46,455 bases of DNA. Source: an uncultured Oscillospiraceae bacterium. Lineage in GTDB: Bacteria > Bacillota > Clostridia > Oscillospirales > Oscillospiraceae. The stretch's first letter is position 1; every line of letters starts with the position of its first letter. Below, piece by piece: positions 25,143-33,039 of this stretch. The stretch lies in assembly GCA_944387035.1 (NCBI GenBank), contig CALXDJ010000014.1, forward strand, positions 1-46,455, read 5' to 3'. The notes under the pieces were generated by a model. The model ran no database searches and was not told the DNA's origin. It was given only the letters and a program-made list of their open reading frames with translations. A program made the translations under genes and the position numbers.

Positions 25143-26072
25143 ATGAACGACATCAAAACCATCGGCATCGTGGGCCTGGGCGCCCTGGGCACCATGTACG
25201 CCGAGCTCTTCACCCGGGCTCTGGGCAAAGAGCATGTGCTGGTGCTGGCAGACCGGGAACGGACCGAGCGCTACCGCCGGGACGGCATGTGGTACAACGG
25301 CGAGCGGTGCGATCTCAACTACACCGACGCCGCCACTGTCACCGAGCCGGTGGACTTGCTTCTCTTCACGGTAAAGTTTACCGGCTTGCCCGATGCCATT
25401 GAAACCTGCCGTCATCTGGTGGGGCCGGAAACCACTCTGGTCTCCATTCTCAACGGCATCTCCAGCGAGGAGCTGCTGTGCGAAGCCTTTGGGGATCAGG
25501 GCGTGGTCTGGTGCGTGGTGGGTAAAGTAGCCGCCCAGAAAGAGGGCAACCGCGTCACCATGTTCCCGGTGGTTCCCCCAGCCGGAGAGATGGACCTGGG
25601 CGTTCCTGCCGGGCATTCCCATGCCCACCTGGACCGGCTCACCGCCTTTTTTGACTCCATCGGCTTTCACTACTGCCTGCCGGAAAACATTCTGGTGACC
25701 ATGTGGAGCAAACTCTTGTGCAACGTGGGCTGCAACCAGGCCGCCACCGCCTACGAATGCAATTACAGCGTCCTCCAGTCCCCCGGTCCCGCCCGGGACA
25801 CTATGCTCGCCGCCATGCGGGAGGTACTGACCCTGGCCCACGCCGAGGGCATCCCCCTGACGGAGGAGGACATCACCATGTGGACCGCCGTCATCGACGG
25901 CATCACGCCCACCAATGAACCCTCCATGCGCCAGGACAGCAAGGCCCACCGGAAAAGTGAGGTGGAGCTCTTCTCCGGTACGGTGCGCCGCCTGGCTCAA
26001 AAGCACCACATTCCCGTTCCCGTCAACGACTGGCTCTATGAGACCATCACCGAGATGGAGCGGCACTATTAA
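25143..26072 (+). CDS. panE: 2-dehydropantoate 2-reductase family protein
   Basis: A 309-residue NAD(P)H-dependent reductase. The Rossmann motif is G-L-G-A-L-G at the N-terminus. The central linker carries the V-T-M-W-S-K-L-L-C-N segment with Lys190, the family's catalytic lysine. A helical C-terminal domain ends the protein, with the S-M-R-Q-D and S-E-V-E-L motifs of the active site. True PanE reduces ketopantoate to pantoate for coenzyme A. Paralogues act on other 2-keto acids, so the substrate is likely but not certain. The ATG at 25143 follows GGAGGGAG. The window also holds a pantothenate kinase, far away at 6.5 kb. Confidence 0.85.
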   Translation: MNDIKTIGIVGLGALGTMYAELFTRALGKEHVLVLADRERTERYRRDGMWYNGERCDLNYTDAATVTEPVDLLLFTVKFTGLPDAIETCRHLVGPETTLVSILNGISSEELLCEAFGDQGVVWCVVGKVAAQKEGNRVTMFPVVPPAGEMDLGVPAGHSHAHLDRLTAFFDSIGFHYCLPENILVTMWSKLLCNVGCNQAATAYECNYSVLQSPGPARDTMLAAMREVLTLAHAEGIPLTEEDITMWTAVIDGITPTNEPSMRQDSKAHRKSEVELFSGTVRRLAQKHHIPVPVNDWLYETITEMERHY

Positions 26073-26091
26073 TCGTTTAATCCTTCTATCA

Positions 26092-26128
26092 CAAAGCCCC
26101 CTGCAGGAATCACCTGCAGGGGGCTTTG
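26092..26128 (+). terminator. Terminator after panE
   Basis: A perfect 16 bp stem (CAAAGCCCCCTGCAGG, loop AATCA) is followed by TTTCT. Confidence 0.82.
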
Positions 26129-26196
26129 TTTCTATCTGCAAACATTTAGAATTTCAATATCTAGGAATATCACGGGACATGGCCCGGCTCCCCAAA

Positions 26197-26859
26197 TCAC
26201 CGCAAACGCCGGAACACTCCCTGATGCAAACTCCCCGCCGCCACCGGACAGTCCAGACGCCGGGTCAGCTCCTCGGCTGCGGCCCAGGCGGCGGGCATTT
26301 CCACCTGGTTGAGATACACGCTGTCATGGAGGTTCTCCGCCAGCATGACGGCCGCCTGGGTCTGGGATGTCACCGGATCCGTCAAAGCCGCTCCGGCCAG
26401 GGCGGCATACCGTTCCGGCCGGTGGGCCGCCGTCTCAATGGGAAGGCCAAATCCCGACGCCCCCACCACCAGCAGCCGTCGCCGGGCTGCCGGCGGAATC
26501 ACCGGTTCATGGGCGGCGTGGGCCTTCATGGGACGGCCGGCGGATCCATCCGCCTCCACCAGTACATAGTCGTAAATCCGGGCCAGCTCCGTCAGGGAAA
26601 CCGGCGGCACGGTCAACTTGCCGCCGGGGGCGTCCGTCCCGGTACAGATCAGGGGTTCTCCGGCCAAAGCGTTCAGCTCCGCCGCCGTCCGGGCACAGGG
26701 CAGGTCCGGGAAGGGGTAGATCTTCGTGGTGGTACACAGCACCACCCGGTGCTGCCGGGACAGCTCCCGGCCCAAGGCCCGCAGCAGGGAGGTCTTTCCC
26801 CCGCCGCCGATGACCGCCGTAACGCCCGCCGGGATCTCCAGCAGTTCCCACAGCTCCAT
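26197..26859 (-). CDS. yqeC: YqeC-type putative selenium-dependent hydroxylase accessory protein
   Basis: A 220-residue P-loop protein with G-G-G-G-K-T-S at residues 18-24, a C-T-T-T-K-I switch-like segment and E-A-D-G-S-A-G-R-P-M-K, the signature of YqeC. The family is associated with maturation of selenium-dependent molybdenum hydroxylases, but its biochemical step is not established. The ATG at 26859 follows AGGGGGAA, and the frame open 18 bp upstream is less likely. No other selenium or molybdenum hydroxylase gene is present in this window, so it stands alone between panE and the class A PBP. Confidence 0.85.
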   Translation of the reverse strand: MELWELLEIPAGVTAVIGGGGKTSLLRALGRELSRQHRVVLCTTTKIYPFPDLPCARTAAELNALAGEPLICTGTDAPGGKLTVPPVSLTELARIYDYVLVEADGSAGRPMKAHAAHEPVIPPAARRRLLVVGASGFGLPIETAAHRPERYAALAGAALTDPVTSQTQAAVMLAENLHDSVYLNQVEMPAAWAAAEELTRRLDCPVAAGSLHQGVFRRLR

Positions 26860-26920
26860 AACCGTTCCCCCTTTCATGTTCTTTACGATAGCATGTCCAA
26901 TCCCCGGGCGTCAAGCAGCA

Positions 26921-26953
26921 GCGCCGGAGGGAAGCAACGCTTCCCTCCGGCGC
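26921..26953 (-). terminator. Hairpin after the class A PBP gene
   Basis: A perfect 15 bp stem (GCGCCGGAGGGAAGC, three-base loop) lies 10 bp after the stop codon. There is no T-run on the minus strand, so it may be a processing or weak termination site. Confidence 0.65.
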
Positions 26954-26962
26954 CGAATGCGT

Positions 26963-29629
26963 TTATCCTGCGTTGTTCTGCCAGAGATCGTTCCACCAGT
27001 CGTCACTGGTTCCGGTATCCGGCGGTGTCTGGGTGGAACCAGACGTGGACCCGGAAGTGGAGCCCGACGTAGAACCAGAAGAATTCTCGTCCTCCGTCTC
27101 ATCCTCCGTGGGCGGGATGGGCGGCTGGTAGTTGGGATCACTGGGATCCAGATCCGGCGTCAGGGAGCCGTTCTCACCGCCCTCTTCACCGGTACCCGGA
27201 TCGATGACCACCGTTCCGGCGTTGTGGACGGTGCAGCCGCCCTGCTCTTCCAGCTTCTTTTCCTGGGTAGAGACCAGGGCGTCATTGTCCTGTGCCACGA
27301 TGCTGGGGCCATAATCCTCCCGGGTATAATCCAAGAAGCCCTTCTGCACCACGGATTCCGCCGGACAGTACTCCGTAGCCAGGCACTGGCCCTCGGTGCA
27401 GTAGTCCTTAAAGACGTGCATGGTACACTCTTCTGTCGGTCCGGTACCGGAGGCCACCAGGATCTGCACCGCCCGGTCGCCGCGGCTGTCGGCATGGCAG
27501 GCGTCCGTACACAGCTTTCCGCTGTCGGCGCACACCGTCACCGTCTCCAGACCGGTGGCAGGCTTTTCAAAGGCCTTGTTGGGCAGCGTCTCATGGATTT
27601 TCTGCATGACCTTCTTCCACATGGTGATGGCTGGGTTGCCGGAATAGCTGATCCGCTCGGGATTACTGTAACCGGTCCAGACGGCCGCGCAGTAATACGG
27701 CGTATAGCCCACGAAATAACGGTCATAGTTGTCGCTGGTGGTACCGGTCTTACCGGCAATGGACATTCCCGCAAACTTGGCGGAACTGCCGGTACCGGAG
27801 TTCACCGCGTTTTGCAGCATGTCCGTCATGAGGTAAGCCGTGCTCTCCTTCATGGCCACATGGCTCTCCCCTTCATTCTCCAGGACCGTATTGCCGTTGG
27901 CATCCGTCACCCGCACGTACATCCGGGGAGAGTTGTACACGCCGCCGTTGGCAAAGCTGGCATAGGCTGCTGCCATTTCCACGGTGGAAAGGCCGTAGGT
28001 CAATCCGCCCAGACCCAAAGCGGAGAGGTTCATATCATCCGCTGTGAGGGAAAGATTCAGATTTTCCGTGGCAAAAGCGAATGCCTCCGTCACGCCCACC
28101 GCCTGCAGGCTCTGCACGGCGATGGTGTTGATGGAATCCCGAATACCGGTCCGCACCGTGGTCCAGCCCGTATACCGGTTGGGGGAGTTCTTGGGCCAGG
28201 GCGTTCCGTTGAGCAGTTGAATGGGATAGTTATCAAAGGTGGTAGCCGGAGTGACAACCCCTGCATCGATGGCGGGAGCATAGGCCGTCAGCGGTTTCAT
28301 GGACGAACCCACCTGCCGCTTGCTCACCGCGTAGTTCCAAAGAAGGTTGCCCTCCTTCTCTCCCACAGCGCCGGCCATTGCCACGATGTTGCCTGTGGAC
28401 GGGTCAATGATCGTAATGCCCGACTGCAGTTTCTGTCCCTTGGCGGAGGTCACATCCAGATTGCTGCGGTCTTCATAGACCGTCTCCACAATCTCCTGAA
28501 TCTCCGGATCCATTGTAGTATAAATGTGGTATCCGCCGTTGTAGAGCAGGGTATAAGCGGCATCCTCGGAAATATCCATGGAGTCGGCCAGGTCCTGGGC
28601 CACTTCCACAAATACCTGATCGACAAACCAGGAGTTGATGCGGTTTTCCCCGCTCTGTGCAGCGGCCGCTTCCACCAGATCCTCTGCGGAGGTGGAGCCG
28701 TCAGTGAAATGCAGCTCCTCCGCCTTGGCGGCTTCCGCCTCCTCCACTGTCAGGAACGGCTCGCCCGTTTCCGGATCGGTGACTTCCGTCATCTTGTCCA
28801 GGATCAGCTCCTGACGCTGCTTATTGAGTTCCCGGGCCGTCTTTTGGACCCCCGTCTCCGGATTGGTCATCACCACCGTGGACATGGGGCCATACATGGA
28901 CGGGTTATTGGTGATGGCGATGATGCTGGCGCACTCCGCCACGGACAGCTCCGAAACGTCCTTGCCGAAGTAATACTCCGCCGCCGTCCGCACGCCATAG
29001 CAGCTCTTGCCCAGGGCGATGTGGTTGAGATAAAGCTCCAGAATCTCCCACTTGGTGTAGTTCTTCTCGAACTCCAGTGCCCGGAAAATCTCCCGGACCT
29101 TCCGGTTGACGGTGCCCTTGTTGTCGCCCGTCATATTCTTGAGCAGCTGCTGGGTAATGGTAGAACCGCCGAAGGTATCCTCGCCTCCGGTAAACATATT
29201 GAACGTTGCGTGGAGTGTACGCAGCCAGTCCACACCATTGTGCTCGAAAAACCGCTGGTCCTCAATGGCCACGGCAGCCTGCCAGAGGGCGTCGGGCATA
29301 TCCTCCAGGTCCGCCCAGATCCGGTTTTCCACGCCGTAGATGTTCTGGTACTCCACCCACTCTCCGCTTTCCTTGTCCTGATAATAGATCACGGAGCTCA
29401 GGGACATGGTGTAGTCCTCCGCCCGGACCTGCAGGGAAGACGCGAGCGTCGTATCTACATACTTTAAAAAGATCCCCAGCATCATGGCCCCGGTACAGAT
29501 CCCCACCAGCAGCAATGTCCCCACAATGAACAGCACCCGCCGTACGATTCCGCCGGAGGACTTGCGCTTTTGTGTCTGCCGGTGATGGGATGCCTGTTCC
29601 GCCGGTCTGCGCTTTCTTTCATGCTCCAA
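26963..29629 (-). CDS. Class A penicillin-binding protein (PBP1A type)
   Basis: A bifunctional peptidoglycan synthase of 888 residues. A basic N-terminal tail and one membrane helix (about residues 32-55) lead to a GT51 glycosyltransferase domain with catalytic Glu123 in E-D-Q-R-F-F and the G-G-S-T-I-T-Q-Q motif. The transpeptidase domain follows with Ser442-x-x-Lys445, S-I-N and K-T-G-T at 627-630. The extension after it holds eight cysteines and ends in a low-complexity Gly-Ser-Thr tail. The start is set at TTG 29629 behind AAGGAGGTG (10 bp), because ATGs further upstream lack an SD and lie at or before the likely transcript start. Confidence 0.93.
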   Translation of the reverse strand: MEHERKRRPAEQASHHRQTQKRKSSGGIVRRVLFIVGTLLLVGICTGAMMLGIFLKYVDTTLASSLQVRAEDYTMSLSSVIYYQDKESGEWVEYQNIYGVENRIWADLEDMPDALWQAAVAIEDQRFFEHNGVDWLRTLHATFNMFTGGEDTFGGSTITQQLLKNMTGDNKGTVNRKVREIFRALEFEKNYTKWEILELYLNHIALGKSCYGVRTAAEYYFGKDVSELSVAECASIIAITNNPSMYGPMSTVVMTNPETGVQKTARELNKQRQELILDKMTEVTDPETGEPFLTVEEAEAAKAEELHFTDGSTSAEDLVEAAAAQSGENRINSWFVDQVFVEVAQDLADSMDISEDAAYTLLYNGGYHIYTTMDPEIQEIVETVYEDRSNLDVTSAKGQKLQSGITIIDPSTGNIVAMAGAVGEKEGNLLWNYAVSKRQVGSSMKPLTAYAPAIDAGVVTPATTFDNYPIQLLNGTPWPKNSPNRYTGWTTVRTGIRDSINTIAVQSLQAVGVTEAFAFATENLNLSLTADDMNLSALGLGGLTYGLSTVEMAAAYASFANGGVYNSPRMYVRVTDANGNTVLENEGESHVAMKESTAYLMTDMLQNAVNSGTGSSAKFAGMSIAGKTGTTSDNYDRYFVGYTPYYCAAVWTGYSNPERISYSGNPAITMWKKVMQKIHETLPNKAFEKPATGLETVTVCADSGKLCTDACHADSRGDRAVQILVASGTGPTEECTMHVFKDYCTEGQCLATEYCPAESVVQKGFLDYTREDYGPSIVAQDNDALVSTQEKKLEEQGGCTVHNAGTVVIDPGTGEEGGENGSLTPDLDPSDPNYQPPIPPTEDETEDENSSGSTSGSTSGSTSGSTQTPPDTGTSDDWWNDLWQNNAG

Positions 29630-29715
29630 TGCGGTGGCACCTCCTTTGTGTCTTTTTTTGGCCAAATTCCCGCAAAAACAAAGCCTGCCATGCGAAAACT
29701 TATAAAACGCCATAA

Positions 29716-29743
29716 TATCTACCATTGTAACATCCTCTGTCAA
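29716..29743 (-). promoter_or_regulatory. Promoter of the class A PBP gene
   Basis: On the minus strand, -35 TTGACA (29738-29743) and -10 TAGATA (29716-29721) have a 16 bp spacer. Confidence 0.55.
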
Positions 29744-29776
29744 CACTGAAAATGTCGTATTTCCATGAAAAAAAGT

Positions 29777-29798
29777 TCCCGATTCGGGATATTTTTTT
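29777..29798 (+). terminator. Orphan terminator-like hairpin
   Basis: TCCCGA/TCGGGA with a one-base loop is followed by ATTTTTTT on the plus strand. No plus-strand gene ends here; the nearest upstream gene is the divergent PBP. Confidence 0.4.
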
Positions 29799-29863
29799 GC
29801 TTCAGGGGGAAGATATCCCTGGCCAAACCGACAATCTTCTGGCTTTTTTCACCTCTTTCTCCC

Positions 29864-29892
29864 TTGCAATCCGTTCCATTTTCGGGTACAAT
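29864..29892 (+). promoter_or_regulatory. Promoter of the DUF1292 gene
   Basis: -35 TTGCAA (29864-29869) and -10 TACAAT (29887-29892) have a 17 bp spacer. Confidence 0.75.
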
Positions 29893-29924
29893 AGGGCCAC
29901 AGATCACGACAGGAGGACCTTTTC

Positions 29925-30224
29925 ATGAGCGAAGACTTCGGCCCCACCTTTATTACTGTGACCGACGAGGACGGCAAAGAGATCGTCCTGGAGTTTGTAG
30001 ATGCTTTGGAGTACAATGGTGTGCTCTATCAGGCGTTCTTCCCTGCTGAGACCGAGGATGAATCGGAAGAGGCATCCGAGGAAGACACCGGCCTGGTGAT
30101 TTTGAAGGTCATTGAAGAAAATGGCGAGGAGCTGCTCTCCACGCTGGATTCTGATGAGGAACTGGACGCTGTATACGAGCGTTTCATGGAAGCGCTGTTC
30201 AGCGAAGAAGACGGCGAGGAATAA
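29925..30224 (+). CDS. DUF1292 family protein
   Basis: A 99-residue acidic protein. It has the family's N-terminal strands (F-I-T-V-T-D-E-D-G-K-E-I), a Y-Q-A-F-F-P stretch and the E-E-L-D-A-V-Y-E-R-F-M-E-A-L-F C-terminus. DUF1292 proteins (YrzB in B. subtilis) are widespread in Firmicutes, and their function is unknown. In many genomes the gene sits in a cluster with ruvX; here ruvX is 9 kb away at 39.1 kb. The ATG at 29925 follows AGGAGG. The probable 6S RNA follows on the same strand. Confidence 0.88.
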   Translation: MSEDFGPTFITVTDEDGKEIVLEFVDALEYNGVLYQAFFPAETEDESEEASEEDTGLVILKVIEENGEELLSTLDSDEELDAVYERFMEALFSEEDGEE

Positions 30225-30289
30225 GCGTAAAACACAACTCATAACCCTGCGGGGTGCGTGATAGATCTTTTTTTAACCCACATTTCGTT

Positions 30290-30476
30290 ATACGGGACGC
30301 CGGATCAGTTCGTGGTTCGCAGGCCTCCCGGCTGCTGTCTGCGGCTGGAAGTTGGAAGCGATAAAGCGCGCTGGAGGCAACCCACCTGGCCGTGAAGGTG
30401 CAGGTTATAACGGGTCTACACGGCCTTTGCGGGGTCCGAATGAATCAGAGCAGGCAAGTTTGCCTGCTCTTTTTTC
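30290..30476 (+). ncRNA. ssrS: Probable 6S RNA (SsrS)
   Basis: A structured, non-coding stretch of about 185 bases. The segment 30303-30325 pairs with 30422-30446 in a long, slightly imperfect helix. An open central region follows, then an apical hairpin (CACCT/AGGTG flanked by AACC/GGTT, about 30380-30406). A strong terminator closes it. A long closing helix, large internal bubble and apical stem at this size is the layout of 6S RNA, which mimics an open promoter and binds the sigma-A holoenzyme. The assignment is by shape, not by alignment. The 5' end is approximate; a TATAC box lies near 30285. Confidence 0.6.
30447..30476 (+). terminator. Terminator of the probable 6S RNA
   Basis: The stem AGAGCAGGCA/TGCCTGCTCT, loop AGTT, ends in T6. 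It directly adjoins the closing helix of the RNA. Confidence 0.88.
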
Positions 30477-30537
30477 GCTTTGCGGCCTTTCAGCCTCATT
30501 TCAGGTCCGTCCGGTATGCTCTTTTCGGATTTTCCGC

Positions 30538-30566
30538 TTGCACAACGGCCGGGAATCCGATATAAT
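30538..30566 (+). promoter_or_regulatory. Promoter of the PrsA-like gene
   Basis: -35 TTGCAC (30538-30543) and -10 TATAAT (30561-30566) have a 17 bp spacer, about 70 bp before the start codon. Confidence 0.78.
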
Positions 30567-30640
30567 GAGCAAGTGCGTATCTTGATCTCTACGCACACTT
30601 CCCCTGCATTTTCAATACTTGAGAGGACTGAATACGAAAC

Positions 30641-32212
30641 ATGAGCGCATCGAACGAGAAACGTACTTTCCAGGATCTCGGCAGCTTCGGCCAGGCAGAT
30701 CCCAAAACCGCCCAGGAGGCGCAGCAGCGCAAGGCGGAAAAGCGCAGCAATCTCCTCTACGGCACCATCGCCGTGGTCTTTGTGCTGGTGGCCGTGGTCT
30801 CCCTGATCTGGAACAGCAACATCCTGGCCCGGACCCTGCCCGCCGTCACCATCGGAGACGAGACCTACACCGCTGCCGAGGTAGACTTCTATTATCACAA
30901 CGTCTATCAGAGCTTTTTGTCCAACTACTCCTACTATACCAGCTACCTGGGCCTCAACACCAGTGAGTCCCTGCGCAGCCAGACCATTGACGAGACTGCG
31001 GCTGCAATGCTGGATGGCGCCGAGGCCGGCTCCACCTGGCACGACTATTTCCTCAACCAGGCCATTCAGCAGATGACCACCATTCAGGCCGTGCTGGAGG
31101 ATGCGGAAGCCCAGGGCTTTGTGTATCCCGAGGGTGTGGAAGCCCAGTATCAGGATTCCGTGGCTTCCCTGGAGCAGGCAGCTACTGCCAGCGCCCTCTC
31201 CCCCACGGAGTATCTCCGTTCCAGTCTGGGTTCCTCCGTCATGACTGAGGAGATCTACAACGCTCAGGTGCTGCGGATGCTTCAGTACACCGCCTATGTC
31301 AACAACTATACCGACAACCTGACCTATACGGATGAGGCCCTGGAGGCCGCCTACGCTGAGGATTCCAAGCTGTATGATCTGGTGTCCTACGAATGCGTCA
31401 CGGTGAGCGGTACTGCCGAATCCACCACCGACGAAGAAGGCAACACGGTCTCTCCCACCGAGGAGGAGAGCGCCGCCGCCAAGGAGGCTGCGGAATCCAC
31501 CGCCAATGAACTGCTGGCCGCCTACCGTGCCGGCGGGGATCTGGAAACTCTGGCCGAAGGCCATGACAAGGCTACGTATTCCAGCGGTACCAACGGCACC
31601 TATCTGGATGACGAGGTTACCAACTGGCTCTTTAATGAGGCCCGTGTCAGCGGCGACTCCGCTGTCATCAACAACGGTGCATCCAACTATTACGTGCTGG
31701 TCTTCCGGGATCGTTACCGCGAAGAGTACAACACCATCGACGTGCGTCACATCCTGATTCCTCTGGGCGAGTCCACGCTCTCCTCTACCGACGAGGGTTA
31801 TGAGGACGAGCAGGCTCAGCTCAAGGCCGATGCCAAGGCCCAGGCCGAGGAGCTGCTGGAACAGTGGAAGGCCGGCGAGGCAACTGAGGAATCCTTCGCC
31901 GCCCTGGCTATGGAGCATTCTTCTGACAGTTCCAAGTACACCGGCGGTCTGTACACCGAGGTCTACCACGACCAGATGGTCACCACCTTCAACGACTGGT
32001 GCTTCGATCCCGCCCGCCAGAGCGGCGACACCGGCGTGGTGGAGTCCGATTACGGTGCCCATGTGATGTACTTTGTTGGCGAGGACCTGCCCCGTTGGGC
32101 TTCCCAGGTTGCTTACGACCTGAAGACCGAGGACTTCAACGCCTGGATCAGCGATCTGAGCGCCTCCTACGGCGCCGTGTCTCATAACTTCGCTATGAAG
32201 TTTGTGGGCTGA
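30641..32212 (+). CDS. Membrane-anchored peptidyl-prolyl isomerase (PrsA/SurA-like)
   Basis: A 523-residue extracytoplasmic foldase. A charged cytoplasmic start precedes one membrane helix (about residues 38-57); no lipobox is visible, so it is a signal anchor rather than a PrsA lipoprotein. A SurA-N-like helical region follows (about 70-250). A parvulin domain starts near residue 368 (V-R-H-I-L-I-P) and includes G-G-L-Y and G-D-T-G-V-V segments. It should help secreted proteins, including PBPs, to fold outside the membrane. The ATG at 30641 has only a distant SD (AGAGG, 14 bp). It has its own promoter and terminator. Confidence 0.82.
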   Translation: MSASNEKRTFQDLGSFGQADPKTAQEAQQRKAEKRSNLLYGTIAVVFVLVAVVSLIWNSNILARTLPAVTIGDETYTAAEVDFYYHNVYQSFLSNYSYYTSYLGLNTSESLRSQTIDETAAAMLDGAEAGSTWHDYFLNQAIQQMTTIQAVLEDAEAQGFVYPEGVEAQYQDSVASLEQAATASALSPTEYLRSSLGSSVMTEEIYNAQVLRMLQYTAYVNNYTDNLTYTDEALEAAYAEDSKLYDLVSYECVTVSGTAESTTDEEGNTVSPTEEESAAAKEAAESTANELLAAYRAGGDLETLAEGHDKATYSSGTNGTYLDDEVTNWLFNEARVSGDSAVINNGASNYYVLVFRDRYREEYNTIDVRHILIPLGESTLSSTDEGYEDEQAQLKADAKAQAEELLEQWKAGEATEESFAALAMEHSSDSSKYTGGLYTEVYHDQMVTTFNDWCFDPARQSGDTGVVESDYGAHVMYFVGEDLPRWASQVAYDLKTEDFNAWISDLSASYGAVSHNFAMKFVG

Positions 32213-32236
32213 TCTTCCGGCAAAGGCAAATTGCAA

Positions 32237-32273
32237 AGAGCCGGCTTTGAGACCAAAGCCGGCTCTCTTTTTT
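32237..32273 (+). terminator. Terminator after the PrsA-like gene
   Basis: The 13 bp stem AGAGCCGGCTTTG/CAAAGCCGGCTCT, loop AGAC, is followed by CTTTTTT. Confidence 0.92.
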
Positions 32274-32292
32274 CGATTTTAGGAGGGATTGG

Positions 32293-33039
32293 ATGGACGA
32301 ACGTTTTATCCGAAATGAAATGCTTTGGGGACCGGCTGCCCAGGCCCGTCTGACCCGCGCCCATGTGCTGGTCCTGGGACTGGGCGGTGTGGGCAGCTAT
32401 GTGGTGGAGTGTCTGGCCCGGGCCGGCATCGGTGAGCTGACTGTGGTGGACAGTGACGTCATCTCCCTGTCCAACCTCAACCGTCAGCTTCTGGCCCTCA
32501 GCTCTACCGTTGGATTGCCCAAAGCCCAGGCAGCCGCAGCCCGGATTCAGGAGATCAACCCCAGTGCCGTCATCCATCCCATCCAGGGCACCTACGACGC
32601 GCAGCATCGGAACCTCTGCTTCCCAGACGGCTGCCGGTATGACTACATCGTCGATGCCATCGATCTGGTCAGCTGCAAGATTGATCTGGCTTTGACCGCC
32701 CGCCGCCTGGAGATTCCTCTGATCATGGCTCTGGGAACCGGCAACAAGCTGGATCCCGCCCAGCTGCGCCTGGCTGATCTGTCCGAGACGTTTGGCTGCC
32801 CGCTGGCCCGTGTCATGCGCAAGGAGCTGCGAGCCCGGGGAATCACCCATCAAACCGTGGTGTTCAGTCCTGAGGCACCCATCGCGGCCGCTCAGCCTGA
32901 GACCCCACCGCCGGGACGGCGCAGCGTTCCAGCCAGCAACCCCTGGGTTCCTGCCACGGCTGGCCTGCTTCTGGGCAGTGCCGTGGTCCGGGCCCTGATT
33001 GAAAAGGAGGATTCTTCATGCTCACAGGCACCCTTGTAA
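32293..33039 (+). CDS. tcdA: tRNA threonylcarbamoyladenosine dehydratase
   Basis: A 248-residue E1-like (ThiF/MoeB fold) enzyme. It uses ATP to cyclise t6A37 of ANN-decoding tRNAs to ct6A. The nucleotide-binding loop is G-L-G-G-V-G-S (about residues 29-35). The D-S-D-x-I-S-L-S-N-L-N-R-Q segment and D-A-I-D are family markers. The C-terminus is typical (A-G-L-L-L-G-S-A-V-V-R). The ATG at 32293 follows AGGAGG. The gene overlaps the following DUF554 gene by 22 bp, implying translational coupling. It could also be transcribed by read-through of the terminator upstream. Confidence 0.92.
   Translation: MDERFIRNEMLWGPAAQARLTRAHVLVLGLGGVGSYVVECLARAGIGELTVVDSDVISLSNLNRQLLALSSTVGLPKAQAAAARIQEINPSAVIHPIQGTYDAQHRNLCFPDGCRYDYIVDAIDLVSCKIDLALTARRLEIPLIMALGTGNKLDPAQLRLADLSETFGCPLARVMRKELRARGITHQTVVFSPEAPIAAAQPETPPPGRRSVPASNPWVPATAGLLLGSAVVRALIEKEDSSCSQAPL

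Noticed and set aside
26726-29467. A 913-codon open frame opposite the class A PBP
   Set aside because: The minus-strand gene has all GT51 and transpeptidase motifs; the plus frame is a shadow of its codon bias.
30290-30476. SRP RNA, tmRNA or RNase P RNA
   Set aside because: The conserved SRP apical loop, a tRNA-like CCA end and the RNase P core motifs are all missing; the fold fits 6S better.
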